From Auanema rhodensis (taxonomy: Eukaryota > Nematoda > Chromadorea > Rhabditida > Rhabditidae), in contig OZ059895.1 of assembly GCA_964057225.1 (NCBI GenBank), positions 9,424,001 through 9,488,000 on the forward strand: a stretch of DNA of 64,000 nt, given 5' to 3'. The position numbers were made by a program, and so were the translations under genes. The notes below the pieces were generated by a model. The model was not told the DNA's origin, searched no databases, and worked only from the letters and a program-made list of their open reading frames with translations. Shown piece after piece: positions 10,101 to 21,989 of the stretch. Numbering within the stretch: position 1 is the stretch's first letter; every line of letters starts with the position of its first letter.

Positions 10101-12904
10101 TACACTTGTAAAGATGTTAAATACAAACCTTGAACTTTTCTTGCTTCTTTTTTAGCTGAGCCTTCTTCTTGTCGTTAGGTGGAACCCAACAACAAGAGTG
10201 CTCTTCAGGCTTTGTCTGACCGCACTTTTTGCAGAATTTTTCATTGCAATTGTGCGGTCTATCAGCACGGACCATGTGATAGTGATCACACGCCACACAT
10301 GTCTGAATTTAAGCTTGTTATGTACAACTTTAAATTTTCACAAAATACCTTGAATTTTCGGCAGGCTTTTCGCAAATGCCTATCGAAGCATTGATGAGTT
10401 TTAAACAAAACTCTACAACTATCACACCTCACGCTACTCTCAACCACATTCCCCATCGCATTACAATTATAGGTGTGGCATTTTTTACATTTGGCTTTAC
10501 ATCTATGCAACACTGTATTGTAAGATAACTTACAGTGTTGACATATAATACCATCAAAAATTTTCGAACGACTACCAGCTGTAATACAATCATAGTGATT
10601 ATTTCGGTAACCTAGTGTTACCAATTTGCTAGCCGCTTCATTAAATATTTTCTGGATAGTGTACATACGCTGTCCAGGCGGTCTAGCATATACTACAAAC
10701 TTATAGTTTGCATTACAGCTGGCAATAATGTTTAAATGAATTAAATTATAATTTGGTAAATCTACAGAAATACCACACCTATTTAATAAATTGATATGGT
10801 GTGGCTGATTTGGCAATAAGATGTAATTGCGACGAAGGTTTTGCAGCCTTCGCTTCTCATCGCCATCTTCAGTGGCCAGCTCGTCAGCTTTCCACATTCC
10901 CACAACTGCTGATCTAGCCAGACAATGTGAGTCAGTGTTGGCAATGGTTCCAGGTATTTTGAGTTCGGGGTCAAAATAAAACCCAACTCTACCTTCACCG
11001 GGCATCAGGCTTGGCTGCGCTGGCCTTTCATCAAACACATACATCTCAATATTCATTGCCTGGCTGATTACAGCCTCTCGTTTTGATTGCTGCACCTTGC
11101 TGATGGCATTCATAATGGCTACGCCATCCAGATGCTCCCTTCTACGAAAGTCCATAAATATGGAGCCCTTTTCAAAGGAAGGGTGCTCAATTGATAAACA
11201 AAATAAGGCTTTTTGTTTATCAGGCACACCGCTTTCAGCAAGACAACGATCAAGGAATTCGTTGAATAACCGCGGCATGATAACATGCATTGGTTCATCA
11301 ACATTTTCCAAGTGTGGGAACGTGAGCGATCGAACGACCACATTGGTAAAACGACCGGTGCGTTTTATGCGCCGGTGTGACCACTATAATAAACAACATT
11401 TATAACAGTTTACATGCTTTTTTATTTTTTTTAAAGTTTAAATAAAAATAGTTTTAAGAATATATATGAATTGTTTCATCTTTTGCTTATAATTATTATG
11501 TCTCTTTGTTTGTTATAGTCGTTATTTTTTATTTAATTGAAATGGTTTCAAATATATGTTTAGTTTGTTTCAAAACGATTAGAAAAATACAAAATATTTA
11601 AATGTTTCAGTTTTTGAGCATCAATTTTTTTTTTAATGTTTAAAAATTTAATAAATAAAAATTAAATAATAGTAGAATTATAAAATTGTTTAAAATATAT
11701 ATAAATGAAAGAGATGAAGTGAAATGGCTTAGAAAATACAAAATATTTAAATGTTTCAGTTTTTGAGCATCACGATATTGAAATTTAAATGTTTTTTAAT
11801 GATTAAAAATTTAATAAACGAAATTATGAAAAAGTGATAGAAATTTAAACTTGTTCAAGATATGTGATTAAATAAAAGAGATGAAGTGAAATGGCTTAGA
11901 AAATATAAATCTGTTTCATGTTTCAGTTTTTGAGCATCACAATATTGAAATTTAAATGTTTTTTTTTTAATGATTAAAAATTTAAAAAATGAAATTATGA
12001 AATAGTGGTAGAAATATACAATTGTTTAAAATAGATGGAGTGAAATGGTTTAGAAAAAACAAAATATTTAAATGTTTCTGTTTTTGCGCATCAAAATATT
12101 TAAATTTAAGTGTATTTTAATGATTAAAAATTTAATAAATAAAAATTAAATAATAGTAGACTAATAAAATTGTTTAAAATATGGGATTAAATAAAAGAGA
12201 TGAAGTGAAATGGTTTAGAAAATACAAAATATTTAAATGTGTCAGTTTTTGAGCATCAAAATATTTAAATTTAAGTGTATTTTAATGATTAAAAATTTAA
12301 TAAATGATATTATGGCATGGATTTGGGATAAGATTTAATTTTATTTTTCAAAAAGCCTCCAAATGTATGATGATTTGTTTAAAAATAGATGGCAGAATTC
12401 AAAATTGTTCAAGATATGTAATCAAATAAAAGATATAGAGTGAAAAGAATTGTAACATAAAAAAAAAAAAGTTAAAAGCTCGTACCTTTATTTGACAAAA
12501 ATCGTTGAAGGATGAACCGCCTCCTAATTGTTCTCCACTAGTTGATGGCATCTCGGGATTCCATTCTCTGAAAAAAAAAATCATGCTTTTTCATTATACG
12601 ATAGCTTACTCATTATCGCTGTCATCCAAGGTGATAACTTCAATAACCCTTGATTACGAGGGACCACTATTGGAAGTGGTTATTGCGGGGTCACAGAGCT
12701 CAACTCCACCACTCTCGGTAAGCTTTATGCGCTTACTAAAAAAAAACAACAAAGATGTATATTTTAAAAATATTGTTAAATTACCTGAGTTGATAAATTT
12801 CCTCATAATCGAACCCCAACTCTTCACATACACGCTTATAACTGAAAATAAATATTTTAATTAAAAAAAAAAGCTAGGAAAAAACACAACCTGTTAGCAG
12901 CCAT
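7154..12904 (-). pseudogene. POLB: Protein-primed DNA polymerase B, many exons, disrupted (Mav-A)
   Basis: Maverick POLB on the minus strand. Exons 1-4 map at 12891-12904, 12785-12841, 12610-12735 and 12486-12567, exon 5 at 10349-11383, exon 6 at 10129-10302. Exon 7 carries Exo I (FYDFETVV) and Exo II (NGSRFDIHFL). Exon 10 carries motif A (YVDFCSLYPYV), and Exo III (YCRTDVRIL) is also visible. The introns are about 45 bp except intron 4, which is 1102 bp and repeat-filled. Lesions: TAA in exon 3 where the Mav-E copy has TCA, a frameshift near 9700, and a 1-nt loss near 8070. It keeps 45 codons in exon 5 that Mav-D lacks. The product would replicate the element from a protein primer. Confidence 0.9.
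11384..12485. repeat. POLB intron 4 of Mav-A, about five 150-167-bp degenerate units
   Basis: The 1.1-kb intron between POLB exons 4 and 5 (minus-strand donor at 12485, acceptor TTATAG at 11384) is AT-rich and made of about five copies of a unit recognisable by TTTTTGAGCATCA, at 11611, 11760, 11927, 12081 and 12250. Spacing is roughly 149-170 bp. A reverse-complement version sits at 53814-54843 in Mav-E, and an amplified version fills 60.4-64.0 kb. The Mav-D intron 4 is only 553 bp. Confidence 0.8.
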
Positions 12905-14742
12905 TGTATCTTGTTAGAATAAAATTATGCAAACTCTGAGAGGTAGTTATCCATATTTCATTCTACACATTTATATTACACTTCATTGCAAGAACAGTCA
13001 GTTGTTTTATTGTCACGTATCAATGTTGCCAACACTCAACATTGTATCATATTGCAGCTGTCAACAGTGGCAGTTGCCAATCCGTTGTTAATAAATACGC
13101 ATGTATTGTTGTGGTCAGCGTACCGGTTTCAACAATCTTATCGAATTAATCTTCGATATGTGTTCTTTGAGTTAGGGTATTAGAATATTAGTAATATACA
13201 CACTAAAACATTTTCTATATACTCTTCTTTCCACGTAATTTGAGAATATTAGAAATCTTGATGCATATGCTATACAGCTATTTGTTATACTTTAATGAAC
13301 AAGTGCTTTGCCATTTGGTTCATTGTAGGTCAACGTATCTGTTTCACCAATCTTATCGAATTGATATTCGATATGTGTTCCATTAACATTTTTGATACTA
13401 AAAAGTATATACCCATGACCCCTTGGCATAGTAAGTATTCTTTAGCGTTATGGGTACTTGTGCTGCACAACTATTTATCATATTTTTATGAACAAAACTT
13501 TTGCCATGTGGTACATGTGTGGGTCAGCGCACCTGTTTTAACGATCTTATCGAATTAATCTTCGATATGTGTTCCATTGGAAACAACACAATTGTTTGTG
13601 AATCCTATCGAATTAACCTTCGATATGTGTTTTATTGAGTTAGTATATTAGAATATACTAATATAAAATTTAAAAAAAATTTCTTTAAACTATTCTTTCA
13701 TGTAATTTGAAAATATTAGACAACTTGGTACATGTGGTGTACAGCTATTTATCATATTTTAATGAACAAAACGTTTGCCATGTGGTTTTTGTGTGGGTCA
13801 GTGCACCTGTTTTAACGATCTTATCGAATTAACCTTCGATATGTGTTCCATTAACTTTTGTATTCCATATCGTTCTTATCGAATTAACCTTCGATATGTG
13901 TTTCATTATTTTTTGTATTCCATATCGTTCTTATCGAATTAACTTTCGATATGTGTTCCATTGATTTACCCATAAGAGGTACGGTGAACAAAATGGTTCG
14001 CCTAGATAAACAACAAACTTTTTAAAAGTTAAATTAATAATTATAAACTATAATAAACACAAACTATAAACAATGTAAACAAATAAAATTAAAAAATAAA
14101 TATATAAAATATATCTTATCGAATTAACCTTCGATATGTGTTTCATTAAATTTAGTTTAAATATTTATTACTTCTTATCGAATTAACCTTCGATATGAGT
14201 TCCATTGATTAACCCATAAGAGGTACGGTGAACATATTGATTACCTTTTAAAAATATTTAAATAAATAAAAAACAATATATATGAGAAATAATTTATTCA
14301 GTTTTAAAGATACAATTAAAAAATATATAAATATTGAAATACATTTAAAAAGAAATATTATTAAAAACACATTCAAAAAGAAATAATTAAGTAATAATAT
14401 TTAAAACATATACAAATATTAAAAATACATTTAAAAAGAAATAATTTTAAAAATATTTACAAATACAATTAACAAATATATAAATAATAAAAATTCATTT
14501 AAAATAATACATTAAAAAATAATTTTAAAAATGATTTTAAAAAAAATCATGCATTTCGATCCATGCGCAGGCTCGAGAGCCTGCCTCGGGAGGAAAAGTA
14601 TATTTTTGACAGCTGACGCCGAAAATATGATTTTGACAGCTGACGCCCCCAAAAGTATGTTTTTAGCAGCTGACGCCCTCAAAAGTATGTTTTTAGCAAC
14701 TGTTTGGGGGCGTGGTTAGTAAATTGGGCATGGCTCTCTACT
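12905..14742. repeat. POLB-side terminal region of Mav-A with palindrome array
   Basis: From the POLB ATG to the terminus there is no gene. Between about 13136 and 14200 lie nine copies of a palindrome with arms TATCGAA and TTCGATA around a 6-bp spacer (usually TTAACC), each followed by TGTGTTCCATT-like sequence. Towards the end comes a run of AT-rich simple sequence and then, at 14570-14742, four repeats built on CAGCTG with (C)CCCAAAAGTATG. The terminus reads outward as AGTAGAGAGCCATGCC. This subfamily (called b) also forms the ends at 19357, 51021 and 52049. The palindromes may be binding sites for integrase or replication proteins. Confidence 0.8.
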
Positions 14743-15086
14743 GAGGTCATGGCCTGGGTGGTATACTGGCAACTTTGGCATCGTTTTTACCTCGCATTAT
14801 TCAATCACCTATAGCCCAAAATTTCATCAATGCTGGAAGGTATGCATTATCCAGAGCTGTAAGCAATAGTCCAGTTGTAAATTCACCTCTTGGCGGCCAG
14901 TTGCTAAAAACTAGCAATGAAATTGTTGATGGGGTGCTCAAGGGCGATAATATCAAGCAAACTCTTAAAACAGCCGGCCGGCAGGCTATACGAGATCTTA
15001 CCGGCTTGGGCAAGCGGCGACGACGCAAAACCACAAAACCTCATAAGCGTCTGTGCATAACTCGTGAGCGGTCGTATCGTATTTAA
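14743..15086 (+). pseudogene. pX-like gene of Mav-B, 5' end replaced by Mav-A
   Basis: The C-terminal two thirds of the pX-like protein (from GHGLGGIL-equivalent codons through GLGKRRRRKTTKPHK to the TAA at 15084-15086). The N-terminal part is missing because the Mav-A terminus abuts it at 14742. The first bases, GAGGTCATGG, match the interior of an intact pX gene (GGGGTCATGG), so the likely target duplication is the 6 bp GAGGTC with one difference. The stop overlaps the spacing to the MCP ATG at 15087 exactly as in the other copies. Confidence 0.8.
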
Positions 15087-16362
15087 ATGGCTAAATTGAT
15101 AGATTCAAAATCAGCACAAGCACTTTTACCTAATATTAATTATAGTGACATACCGGCGTCGGCATTAGGTGTTGAATCCACTCGTACTGTACAAGTTCCT
15201 TTAAAAAATACTTTTCTTCCTCAAGGACCATGGGAATTTGTTATAGCCCAAAATTCCAAATCATTTCTTAATCTGAGAAGGTGTTGGTTGAATGTAAAAT
15301 TCAAAATTGTAACCACAAACGGCGATCCAGTACCAGACACCCTTGTTTTTGCACCATGCCAACAATTTGCAGCCAGTTTGATACACTCGTATCATTTGAA
15401 AATTGGTGATGTTAGCGTGTATGACTCTACCGTAAATCATGCCTACAAAACATATATTGAGAATATTCTAATGTATAGCAACGATGTTAAAGAAAGCAAA
15501 CTTGCCATATCAGGCTATTATGCGGATAGATATATAGATAATGCAGCCAGTCCTGGATTTAGAGCGCGACAAGGGCTTGTTAAAAATGGCATATTGTGTG
15601 AGATGGCTGCTCCCATCAGTATCGACTTATTCAATCAGGAACGACTGGTTGTAAACTATTCAAAAATGGAGCTAATTGCATATCCAAACCGTGATAATTT
15701 CTTAATTGACACACTTGGATGGAATAATGAAAGCAAGGATGCTGCAATGAAGGAGGAGTTTCCAAACCTGAAAATAGATATCAACGATGTACACTTGCTT
15801 ATAACGAATACACTACCCCATAACGTCAGTGAAAATGCGCTCTTATTTTATAGAAGGAGGCCGTTTGGATTCACCCAATAACATATTTTTCACGTCGCAT
15901 ACACCGAAACGTGTTGTAGTAGGTCTTGTCGGCGCACACGCTTATAATGGTACTTTTAAACATTCGCCATTCAACTTTAAACCGTTTGAATTGAAAAATA
16001 TATACCTGACGCTCAACAATAGGGTAAAACCTACCCGTCCTTATAATTTAGAATGGCGTTCTTTCAATGCCACAGCATATATTGACATGTTGGAGGGTTT
16101 GGGCCTTGGTCGTACAGATTCATCCAATGGTATTACACCAGCAATGTATAAAGCTGGTTTCACATTTTTTGTATTTGATATTAGTCCTACTGTGCATTCG
16201 TCAGAGTTATTTGATGTTATACGACAAGGTAATGTAGCCTTGAAATTGGAATTTGGTCAACAAACGCCGCAAGAGGGTTTATATGCTATTGTTTATGCAG
16301 AATATGACTCTATTCTTTCAATTGACAACAATCGTGCTCCATATATTGATACCAGTTTGTAA
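15087..16362 (+). pseudogene. MCP: Major capsid protein with 59-bp deletion (Mav-B)
   Basis: Same family and start (MAKLIDSKSAQALL) as the Mav-A MCP, and close to it in sequence. It keeps AAG at the codon that is TAG in Mav-A. Near 15803 about 59 bp are missing compared with Mav-A (total length 1276 against 1335), which shifts the frame; the C-terminal half then continues in another frame to the normal end DNNRAPYIDTSL at 16362. Non-functional as it stands. Confidence 0.9.
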
Positions 16363-16500
16363 TGTATGTAATAAACTTTTTAAAACATTTGATGAGAAGA
16401 ATAAAATTTATTAATACAACTATACATAAAAATCTATAAATACAACCATATACAAATATACACGCAATAATAAAATTTATAAATTCAAATATACTAAAAA

Positions 16501-17042
16501 TTATTCACAATAACCATAAGGTAAAGTACTAAAATCGTCTAGATAACAAAGTTTATCCATTACGACCTTGGTACTCTTTGTCATGTCCATCGTGGATATG
16601 GAACCAAGCTGCCTCTTTAATAACGTTGTATTGGTTTTTGAAACCAATTTTTCTCCATCCATCACGAGTCCTCGAACCAATCGCTCCATACTTTGATAGT
16701 TTACCACGGTGGCTGCCGTGTGGTCCAGCGTCTGTAATTTTAAAAGTTTCTCAATAATATATTTTTTATACTTTACCAGCTGCATTTACTAGCTCATAAC
16801 TATAAAGTTTTGCAGCTGGTGAAACAAATTTGGTCATTGACCAACCATCGGGTATTTCTGAGGTTAGTTTACCTAACCATTCACCCTTCATATCCTCAAT
16901 TGGATCAGGCTGATCGAGGCATTTTAAATAAATTAGAAAATCGGTGTCTAAATGATATACGTTTAAATTGTTTACAAAGTATAAAATTACCTGTATACAC
17001 CAAGTTCTTTCCAATTTTTTCCATTGCCTTATACAATAGTAG
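16501..17042 (-). pseudogene. POLB: POLB 3' module, first copy (Mav-B)
   Basis: The minus strand carries POLB exon 14 (ending STLPYGYCE), a shortened intron, exon 13 (PDPIEDMKGEWLGKL, SEIPDGWSMTKF), the DTD-containing start of exon 13 and part of exon 12. Part of the exon 13/intron 13 boundary is deleted near 16780. At 17042 it changes abruptly into integrase-adjacent sequence. The same module, with the same deletion, occurs at 36536-37034 in Mav-D, so the two share a rearranged ancestor. Confidence 0.85.
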
Positions 17043-17193
17043 CTTTGTTTCTTGTTAGAACTAGATACGCCTTTACTGGCTAAAAACTTTGACAAGACTG
17101 AAAATCCATTGGGCTCCGTTTTTGTTTTATCCAATACAAAATCTAAAATTTTTGTAATATTGGTGTTTGGTACAGCCTCATTATTAATCAAAA
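17043..17193 (-). pseudogene. Fragment of the integrase-adjacent gene in Mav-B
   Basis: About 150 bp on the minus strand encode TNITKILDFVLDKTKTEPNG followed by FSVLSKFLASKGV, matching the integrase-adjacent gene at 44037-44700. It is spliced between two POLB fragments of opposite orientation. It keeps bases that are missing from the Mav-C copy around the NNEAV codons, so it helps to locate a small deletion there. Pure rearrangement debris. Confidence 0.75.
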
Positions 17194-17560
17194 GGTATGT
17201 GTCATGAAAAGTATGGCATTAAATAACATTTTACAGCTAAAATATCTCCAAGAGCACAAGGAGAACACTGGTGTTGCTCTGGAGAGCAACAAAACTGAAA
17301 AGAATGCTGCCATGCGTAGCATTGCCAAACTACAGCTGAATAGGTATGTAAACTTTTAAAAATAAAAATTTACAAATTTGCTTATAGTGTCTGGGGTAAA
17401 ATGGGTCAAAGACCGGATAAAGCCCAAACCAAGATTATTGGTGTTGAGGATCCTGAAATTGGTAGGATCATAACTGATCCTGCAAGGGAACTCACGGGCT
17501 TCAAAATTGTGGACGATGTGGCGTACTGTACAACAGTGCCAGAAGACTCACACTTGGCAT
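17194..17560 (+). pseudogene. POLB: Inverted POLB fragment, exons 11-12 (Mav-B)
   Basis: The plus strand carries the end of intron 10 (GTATGTGTCATG ... TTTTACAG), exon 11 (LKYLQEHKENTGVALESNK and onward to KLQLN), intron 11 and the first part of exon 12 (VWGKMGQRPDKAQTK). It then joins, at TTGGC/ATACCAG, the tail of an MCP gene. The orientation is opposite to POLB fragments on both sides, so an inversion took place. Confidence 0.8.
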
Positions 17561-17712
17561 ACCAGTTTGTAATGTATGTAGTAAATTCTTTAAAAGATAT
17601 AAGAATAAAATTTATTAATACAACTATTTTTAAAAATAAATACATGTACAATAATAAAATTTTATAAATACAAATATATACAAGATGATAAAAATTTATA
17701 AATTCAAATATA
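17561..17712 (+). pseudogene. MCP last codons and 3' UTR, duplicated piece (Mav-B)
   Basis: The sequence ATACCAGTTTGTAATGTATG and the AT-rich spacer after it match the last MCP codons and the MCP-POLB spacer of the other copies. It precedes a second POLB 3' module, so spacer plus POLB 3' end is present twice in Mav-B (here and at 16350-17042), just as in Mav-D. Confidence 0.75.
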
Positions 17713-19356
17713 TTAAACACAATAACCGTGGGGTAAAGTACTATAATCTTGTAGATAACAAAGTTTATCCATTACAACTTTAGTACTTTTTGTCATATCC
17801 ATTGTGGATATGGCACCGAGTTGCCTCTTTAACAAGGTTGTATTGGTTTTTAAAACCAATTTTTCTCCATCCATAACGAGTCCGCGAACCAGTCGCTCCA
17901 TACTTTCAAAGTTTACCACTGACGCTGCCGTGTGGTCCAACGTCTGAAAATTATAAAATTATTTGAAAAGTCAAAGCTCGTACTTACCACTCCCTTTGCT
18001 TTTGTTACATATTTTACATCACCAGCTGCATTTACAAGTTTATAACTATAAACTTTTGCCGCTGGTGACACAAACTTGGTCATTGACCAACCATCGGGTA
18101 TTTCAGAGGTTAGTTTACCTAACCATTCACCCTTCATATCCTCAATTGGATCTGGCTCATCCAGGCACCTTTGATAAATTAGTGAATCCGTGTCTAAATA
18201 ATGTAAGTTTAAATTGAATACAAAGTATAAAATTACCTGTATTCACCAAATTCTTTCCAATTTTCTCCATTGCCTTATACAATAGTAGCCTTGCATGAGC
18301 GGTTGTATAGGCCGCAATAGCTACATTTGTAAAAGGCGGTGGTGCCAAATGTGAATCCTCTGGTACTGTTGTGCAGTACGCAACATTATCCACAATTTTG
18401 AACCCAGTGAGTTCCCTTGCAGGATCAGTAATGATCCTACCAATTTCTGGGTCCTCAACACCAATAATCTTGGTTTCGGCTTTATCTGGTCTTTCACCCA
18501 TTTTACCCCATACACTATAAGCAAATTTGTAAATTTTTGTTTTTAAAAGTTAACATACCTATTCAGCTGCAGTTTGGCAATGCTACGCATGGCAGCATTT
18601 TTTTCAATTTTGTTGCTCTCCAGAGCAACACCAGTGTTCTCCTCGTGCTCTTGGAGATATTTTAGCTGTAAAATGTTATTTAATGCCATACTTTTCATGA
18701 AACATACCTTTTCAGCTTCTGTCATATTTGGCTTAGGCCAGCCTGATGCCTCTTGCTTAATTTTTATGTACTTTTGTACGAACTCTTTAAACAGGCCGCC
18801 TTGTTGCCATTCGTCCCAGTGCCACACCTCATGCACATGAAGTACTTTATAGCCACGTTTTATGGCACACTCGAGCTCAACATGTGTCACAGTTTGATGC
18901 AGCTTTCGAGCGTCTTCATCATCTTGGTGCTCACATGTTACATTTTTGCCTCTGTTTGCACATGTGCGGCAGTTTGTAAAAATTAATTTACCGCCTATGC
19001 GTGTTTCTAATACAGGATACAACAAATGTTTGGGTGCAAGCACGTCACATTTCACAAGGCCCTTGTATGGGCAGCATGCCTCAAAACTCTCAAAACCCTC
19101 AGTAATCACTTTAGGATTACCTACAGAGTAATAGGCATCAAATGCCGTTACATATGGATAAAGTAAACAAAAGTCCACATACTCTAGTGATTATCTATCC
19201 GAAGCTTGGGCCAGAAGCTTATATGTTTGAGTTCGGCCGCCGGTGAAGGCATCTCGAGGTGCCAATCGAGTTACAACTTCAGTGTCCTTCATAAAATTTG
19301 CCATTTGCTCATTTGATGACATTTGAGCAGTAATTTCGTGTTCCCACACAGTGGTT
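17713..19356 (-). pseudogene. POLB: POLB exons 14 to 10, second copy (Mav-B)
   Basis: The minus strand runs from the POLB stop (STLPHGYCV) through exons 14, 13, 12 (including GKMGERPDKAETK), 11 and most of exon 10 with motif A as DFCLLYPYV (Leu for the usual Ser). A TAA in exon 10 at about 19190, where Mav-A has TAC, breaks the frame. It ends at 19356, where a Maverick terminus (AGTAGAG) begins directly after GTGGTT in the coding sequence. So a further Maverick-derived element was inserted into this POLB. Confidence 0.85.
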
Positions 19357-21413
19357 AGTAGAGAGCCATGCCGAATTTACTAACCACGCCCCCAAACAGT
19401 TGCTAAAAACATACTTTTGAGGGCGTCAGCTGCTAAAAACATACTTTTGGGGGCGTCAGCTGTCAAAATCATATTTTCGGCGTCAGCTGTCAAAAATATA
19501 CTTTTCCTCCCGATGCAGGCTCTCGAGCCTGCGCATGGATCAAAATGCATGATTTTTTTTTTAAATCATATTTAAATTTCTTTTTTTTTAAAATATTTTT
19601 AAAATTATTTCTTTTTAAATGTATTTTAAAATTTTTTTTTTTTAAATGTATTTTTAATAATACTTCTTTTCAAATGTATTTTAATATTTATATGTTTCTT
19701 AATTGTATCTTTAAAACTGAATAAATTATTTCTCATGTATATTTTTTTTTATTTATTTAAATATTTTTAAAAGGTAATCAATATGTTCACCGTACCGTTA
19801 CATATTGTTTCTTCCCGTCTTTTCATTGTCGGAAGATATATGTACTTCTACCTTGTTCCTTAGGTAGGCAGACCCGAACGCCCCGATTTCCTTATTAAGA
19901 CAAATACTTAAAGAGAAAAGGATTCATTATCAGATAACAAGAAAATACAATATAAGAATTACATCAAGAAAGAATATAAAGAGATATAATTAAGTATTAA
20001 ATAGAGTATATATATAGATGATATAGAGATGAGATTCACATGACTATAAGACAACCTATCTGGGTTAGGCCAGAAGCAAGAGTGCCATGTGTGTCCCATG
20101 TTGTAGGCGGGGCTTGTTCAGGCTCACGCTATTTGAATAGCGCGCACATGTTTACGATGTTCTTGCAGATGTGACAGTACCTCTATGGGTTAATCAATGG
20201 AACTCATATCGAAGGTTAATTCGATAAGAAGTAATAAATATTTAAACTAAATTTAATGAAACACATATCGAAGGTTAATTCGATAAGAAGTAATAAATAT
20301 TTAAACTAAATTTAATGAAACACATATCGAAGGTTAATTCGATAAGATCGTTAAAACAGGTGCACTACACATGTACCACATGGCAAAAGTTTTGTTCATT
20401 AAAATATGATAAATAGCAGTACAGAACAAGTACCCATAACGCTAAAGAATACTTACTATGCCAAGGGGTCATGAGTATATACGAATATTTTCAAACTTTT
20501 TTAGTATCAAAAATGTTACTTTAAAGTAATTGTTGTTGTATCCTTAATAGTTTATAAATGTTCTGATAGCTAATGTATTTCATAACTATGGCTAAGAATA
20601 GAATAAATATTTCGTAATATATTTATTGAACAATAAATTTTCAATTAAAATTAGAACATGTGTTAACATTTTGTAAGAGTTTCTTTTTTACAAAGTGTCT
20701 GGAAATGTTGTACTTGTAATCGGATGTGTACAAGTCTGTTTTTCGCAACAATCCTGTGTTTCCTCAGTAGGATCCAACACTTTGAATTAGTGTTTCCTAA
20801 ACTATAAAAATAAGAGTGTACCACAGCTGTTATAATAAAAATATGGATACAATATTAAACGATCCTATTGTAATCTTTCACAATTTTGGATGACAGTTGT
20901 TATTGTATAGGGACTTGTCACAAATGAGTTGAATTATTGTTAAATATTTGGACTTACGAAATCGAATGCTGTAACAAGTAATTAATAAGCGGATAGTTTA
21001 CAGGTTGTTAATCCGGCAACTGTTGGCGCAATCGGTGTATTTTAGCGCATTCGGCAGCTGTTTGCGCAACAAACTGCTAATTAATGTATAAATGCATATA
21101 TTTGTTGTAATATATAACAAATAGGAAAGCCGCATACAGCAGTGCCATGTGGTACATGTGTAGTGCACCTGTTTTAACGATCTTATCGAATTAACCTTTG
21201 ATATGTGTTCCATTGATTAACCCATAGAGGTACGGTGAACATATTGATTACCTTTTAAAAATATTTGAAAAAATAAATAAAAATATACATGAGAAATAAT
21301 TTATTCAGTTTTAAAGATACAATTAAGAAACATATAAATATTAAAATACATTTGAAAAGAAATATTATTAAAAATACATTTAAAAAGAAATAATTTTGAA
21401 AATACATTTATAC
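19357..21413. mobile_element. Short two-ended Maverick derivative without genes, right end truncated
   Basis: It begins with a subfamily b terminus (AGTAGAGAGCCATGCC) at 19357 with the CAGCTG repeats and TATCGAA/TTCGATA palindromes (20195-20350), reading inward. After a gene-free middle (about 20360-21150) an inverted terminal region starts (palindrome near 21185, AT-rich run), but it is cut at about 21413 by a POLB fragment. The middle is also found, reversed, at 48233-48700. It looks like a non-autonomous deletion derivative that keeps only ends. It contains a solo LTR at 19797-20176. I see no coding frame in 20177-21413. Confidence 0.7.
19797..20176 (-). mobile_element. Solo LTR, 380 bp, with GTACC target duplication
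   Basis: A 380-bp sequence flanked by GTACC at 19792-19796 and 20177-20181; the uninterrupted site (CACCGTACCTCTTATGG) exists in other Maverick termini in this window, for example around 14222 in reverse. Read on the minus strand the LTR begins TGTCACATC and ends ATATGTAAC. A 380-bp copy in plus orientation lies at 29137-29516. It is a solo LTR left after recombination of an LTR retrotransposon that entered the Maverick end. The exact outer base (4- or 5-bp duplication) is slightly ambiguous. Confidence 0.85.
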
Positions 21414-21989
21414 TGTAACGCATGTAGAGCTCGAATGTGCCATACAGCGTGGCTACAAAGTGCTTCATGTGCATGAGGTGTGGCACTGGGACGAATGGCA
21501 ACATGGCGGCCTGTTTAAAGAGTTTGTACAAAAGTACATAAAAATTAAGCAAGAGGCATCAGGCTGGCCTAAGCCAAATATGACAGAGGCTGAAAAGGTA
21601 TGTTTCATGAAAAGTATGGCATTAAATAACATTTTACAGCTAAAATATCTCCAAGAGCACGAGGAGAACACTGGTGTTGCCGGAGAGAGCAACAAAATTT
21701 CTGGAGAGCAACCAAATTGAAAAGAATGCGACCATGCGTAGCATTGCCAAACTACAGCTGAATAGGTATGTTAACTTTTAAAAACAAAAAATTACAAATT
21801 TGCTTATAGTGTATGGGGTAAAATGGGTCAAAGACCGGATAAAGCTCAAACCAAGATTATTGGTGTTGAGGATCCTGAAATTGGTAGGATCATAACTGAT
21901 CCTGCAAGGGAGCTCACGGGCTTCAAAATTGTGGATGATGTGGCGTACTGTACAACAGTGCCAGAAGACTCACACTTGGCCCCAGCGCC
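21414..21989 (+). pseudogene. POLB: POLB fragment, exons 10-12, between two elements
   Basis: The plus strand encodes POLB from mid exon 10 (ECAIQRGYKVLHVHEVWHWDE-like codons) through intron 10, exon 11 with a small internal duplication around GAGAGCAACAAAATT, intron 11 and exon 12 up to VPEDSHLAP. It ends at 21989 in AGCGCC, directly followed by the terminus of Mav-C. The intact gene has a single AGCGCC at this point, so this is an insertion site in POLB. Confidence 0.85.

Larger units (their letters stand above)
1279..14742 (-). mobile_element. Mav-A: Maverick/Polinton copy with one terminus
   Basis: This block holds the standard Maverick gene set in order: 62-codon ORF, ATPase, penton, zinc finger, small membrane protein, protease, pX, MCP and POLB. 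It ends at 14742 with the Maverick terminus, whose outward sequence begins AGTAGAGAGCCATGCC (5'-AG as in known Polintons). The integrase side is lost: six codons into the integrase-adjacent gene a LINE fragment takes over. The flank at 14743-14748 (GAGGTC) lies inside the pX gene of Mav-B, so Mav-A appears nested in Mav-B. Several genes carry single stops or frameshifts, so the copy is decayed but recent. Confidence 0.88.

Noticed and set aside
12399-12584. Small ORFs in and around POLB exon 4 and similar short frames in the terminal regions (for example 13295-13558, 52109-52318)
   Set aside because: They run through introns or CAGCTG repeats, show no conserved protein pattern and are chance frames.
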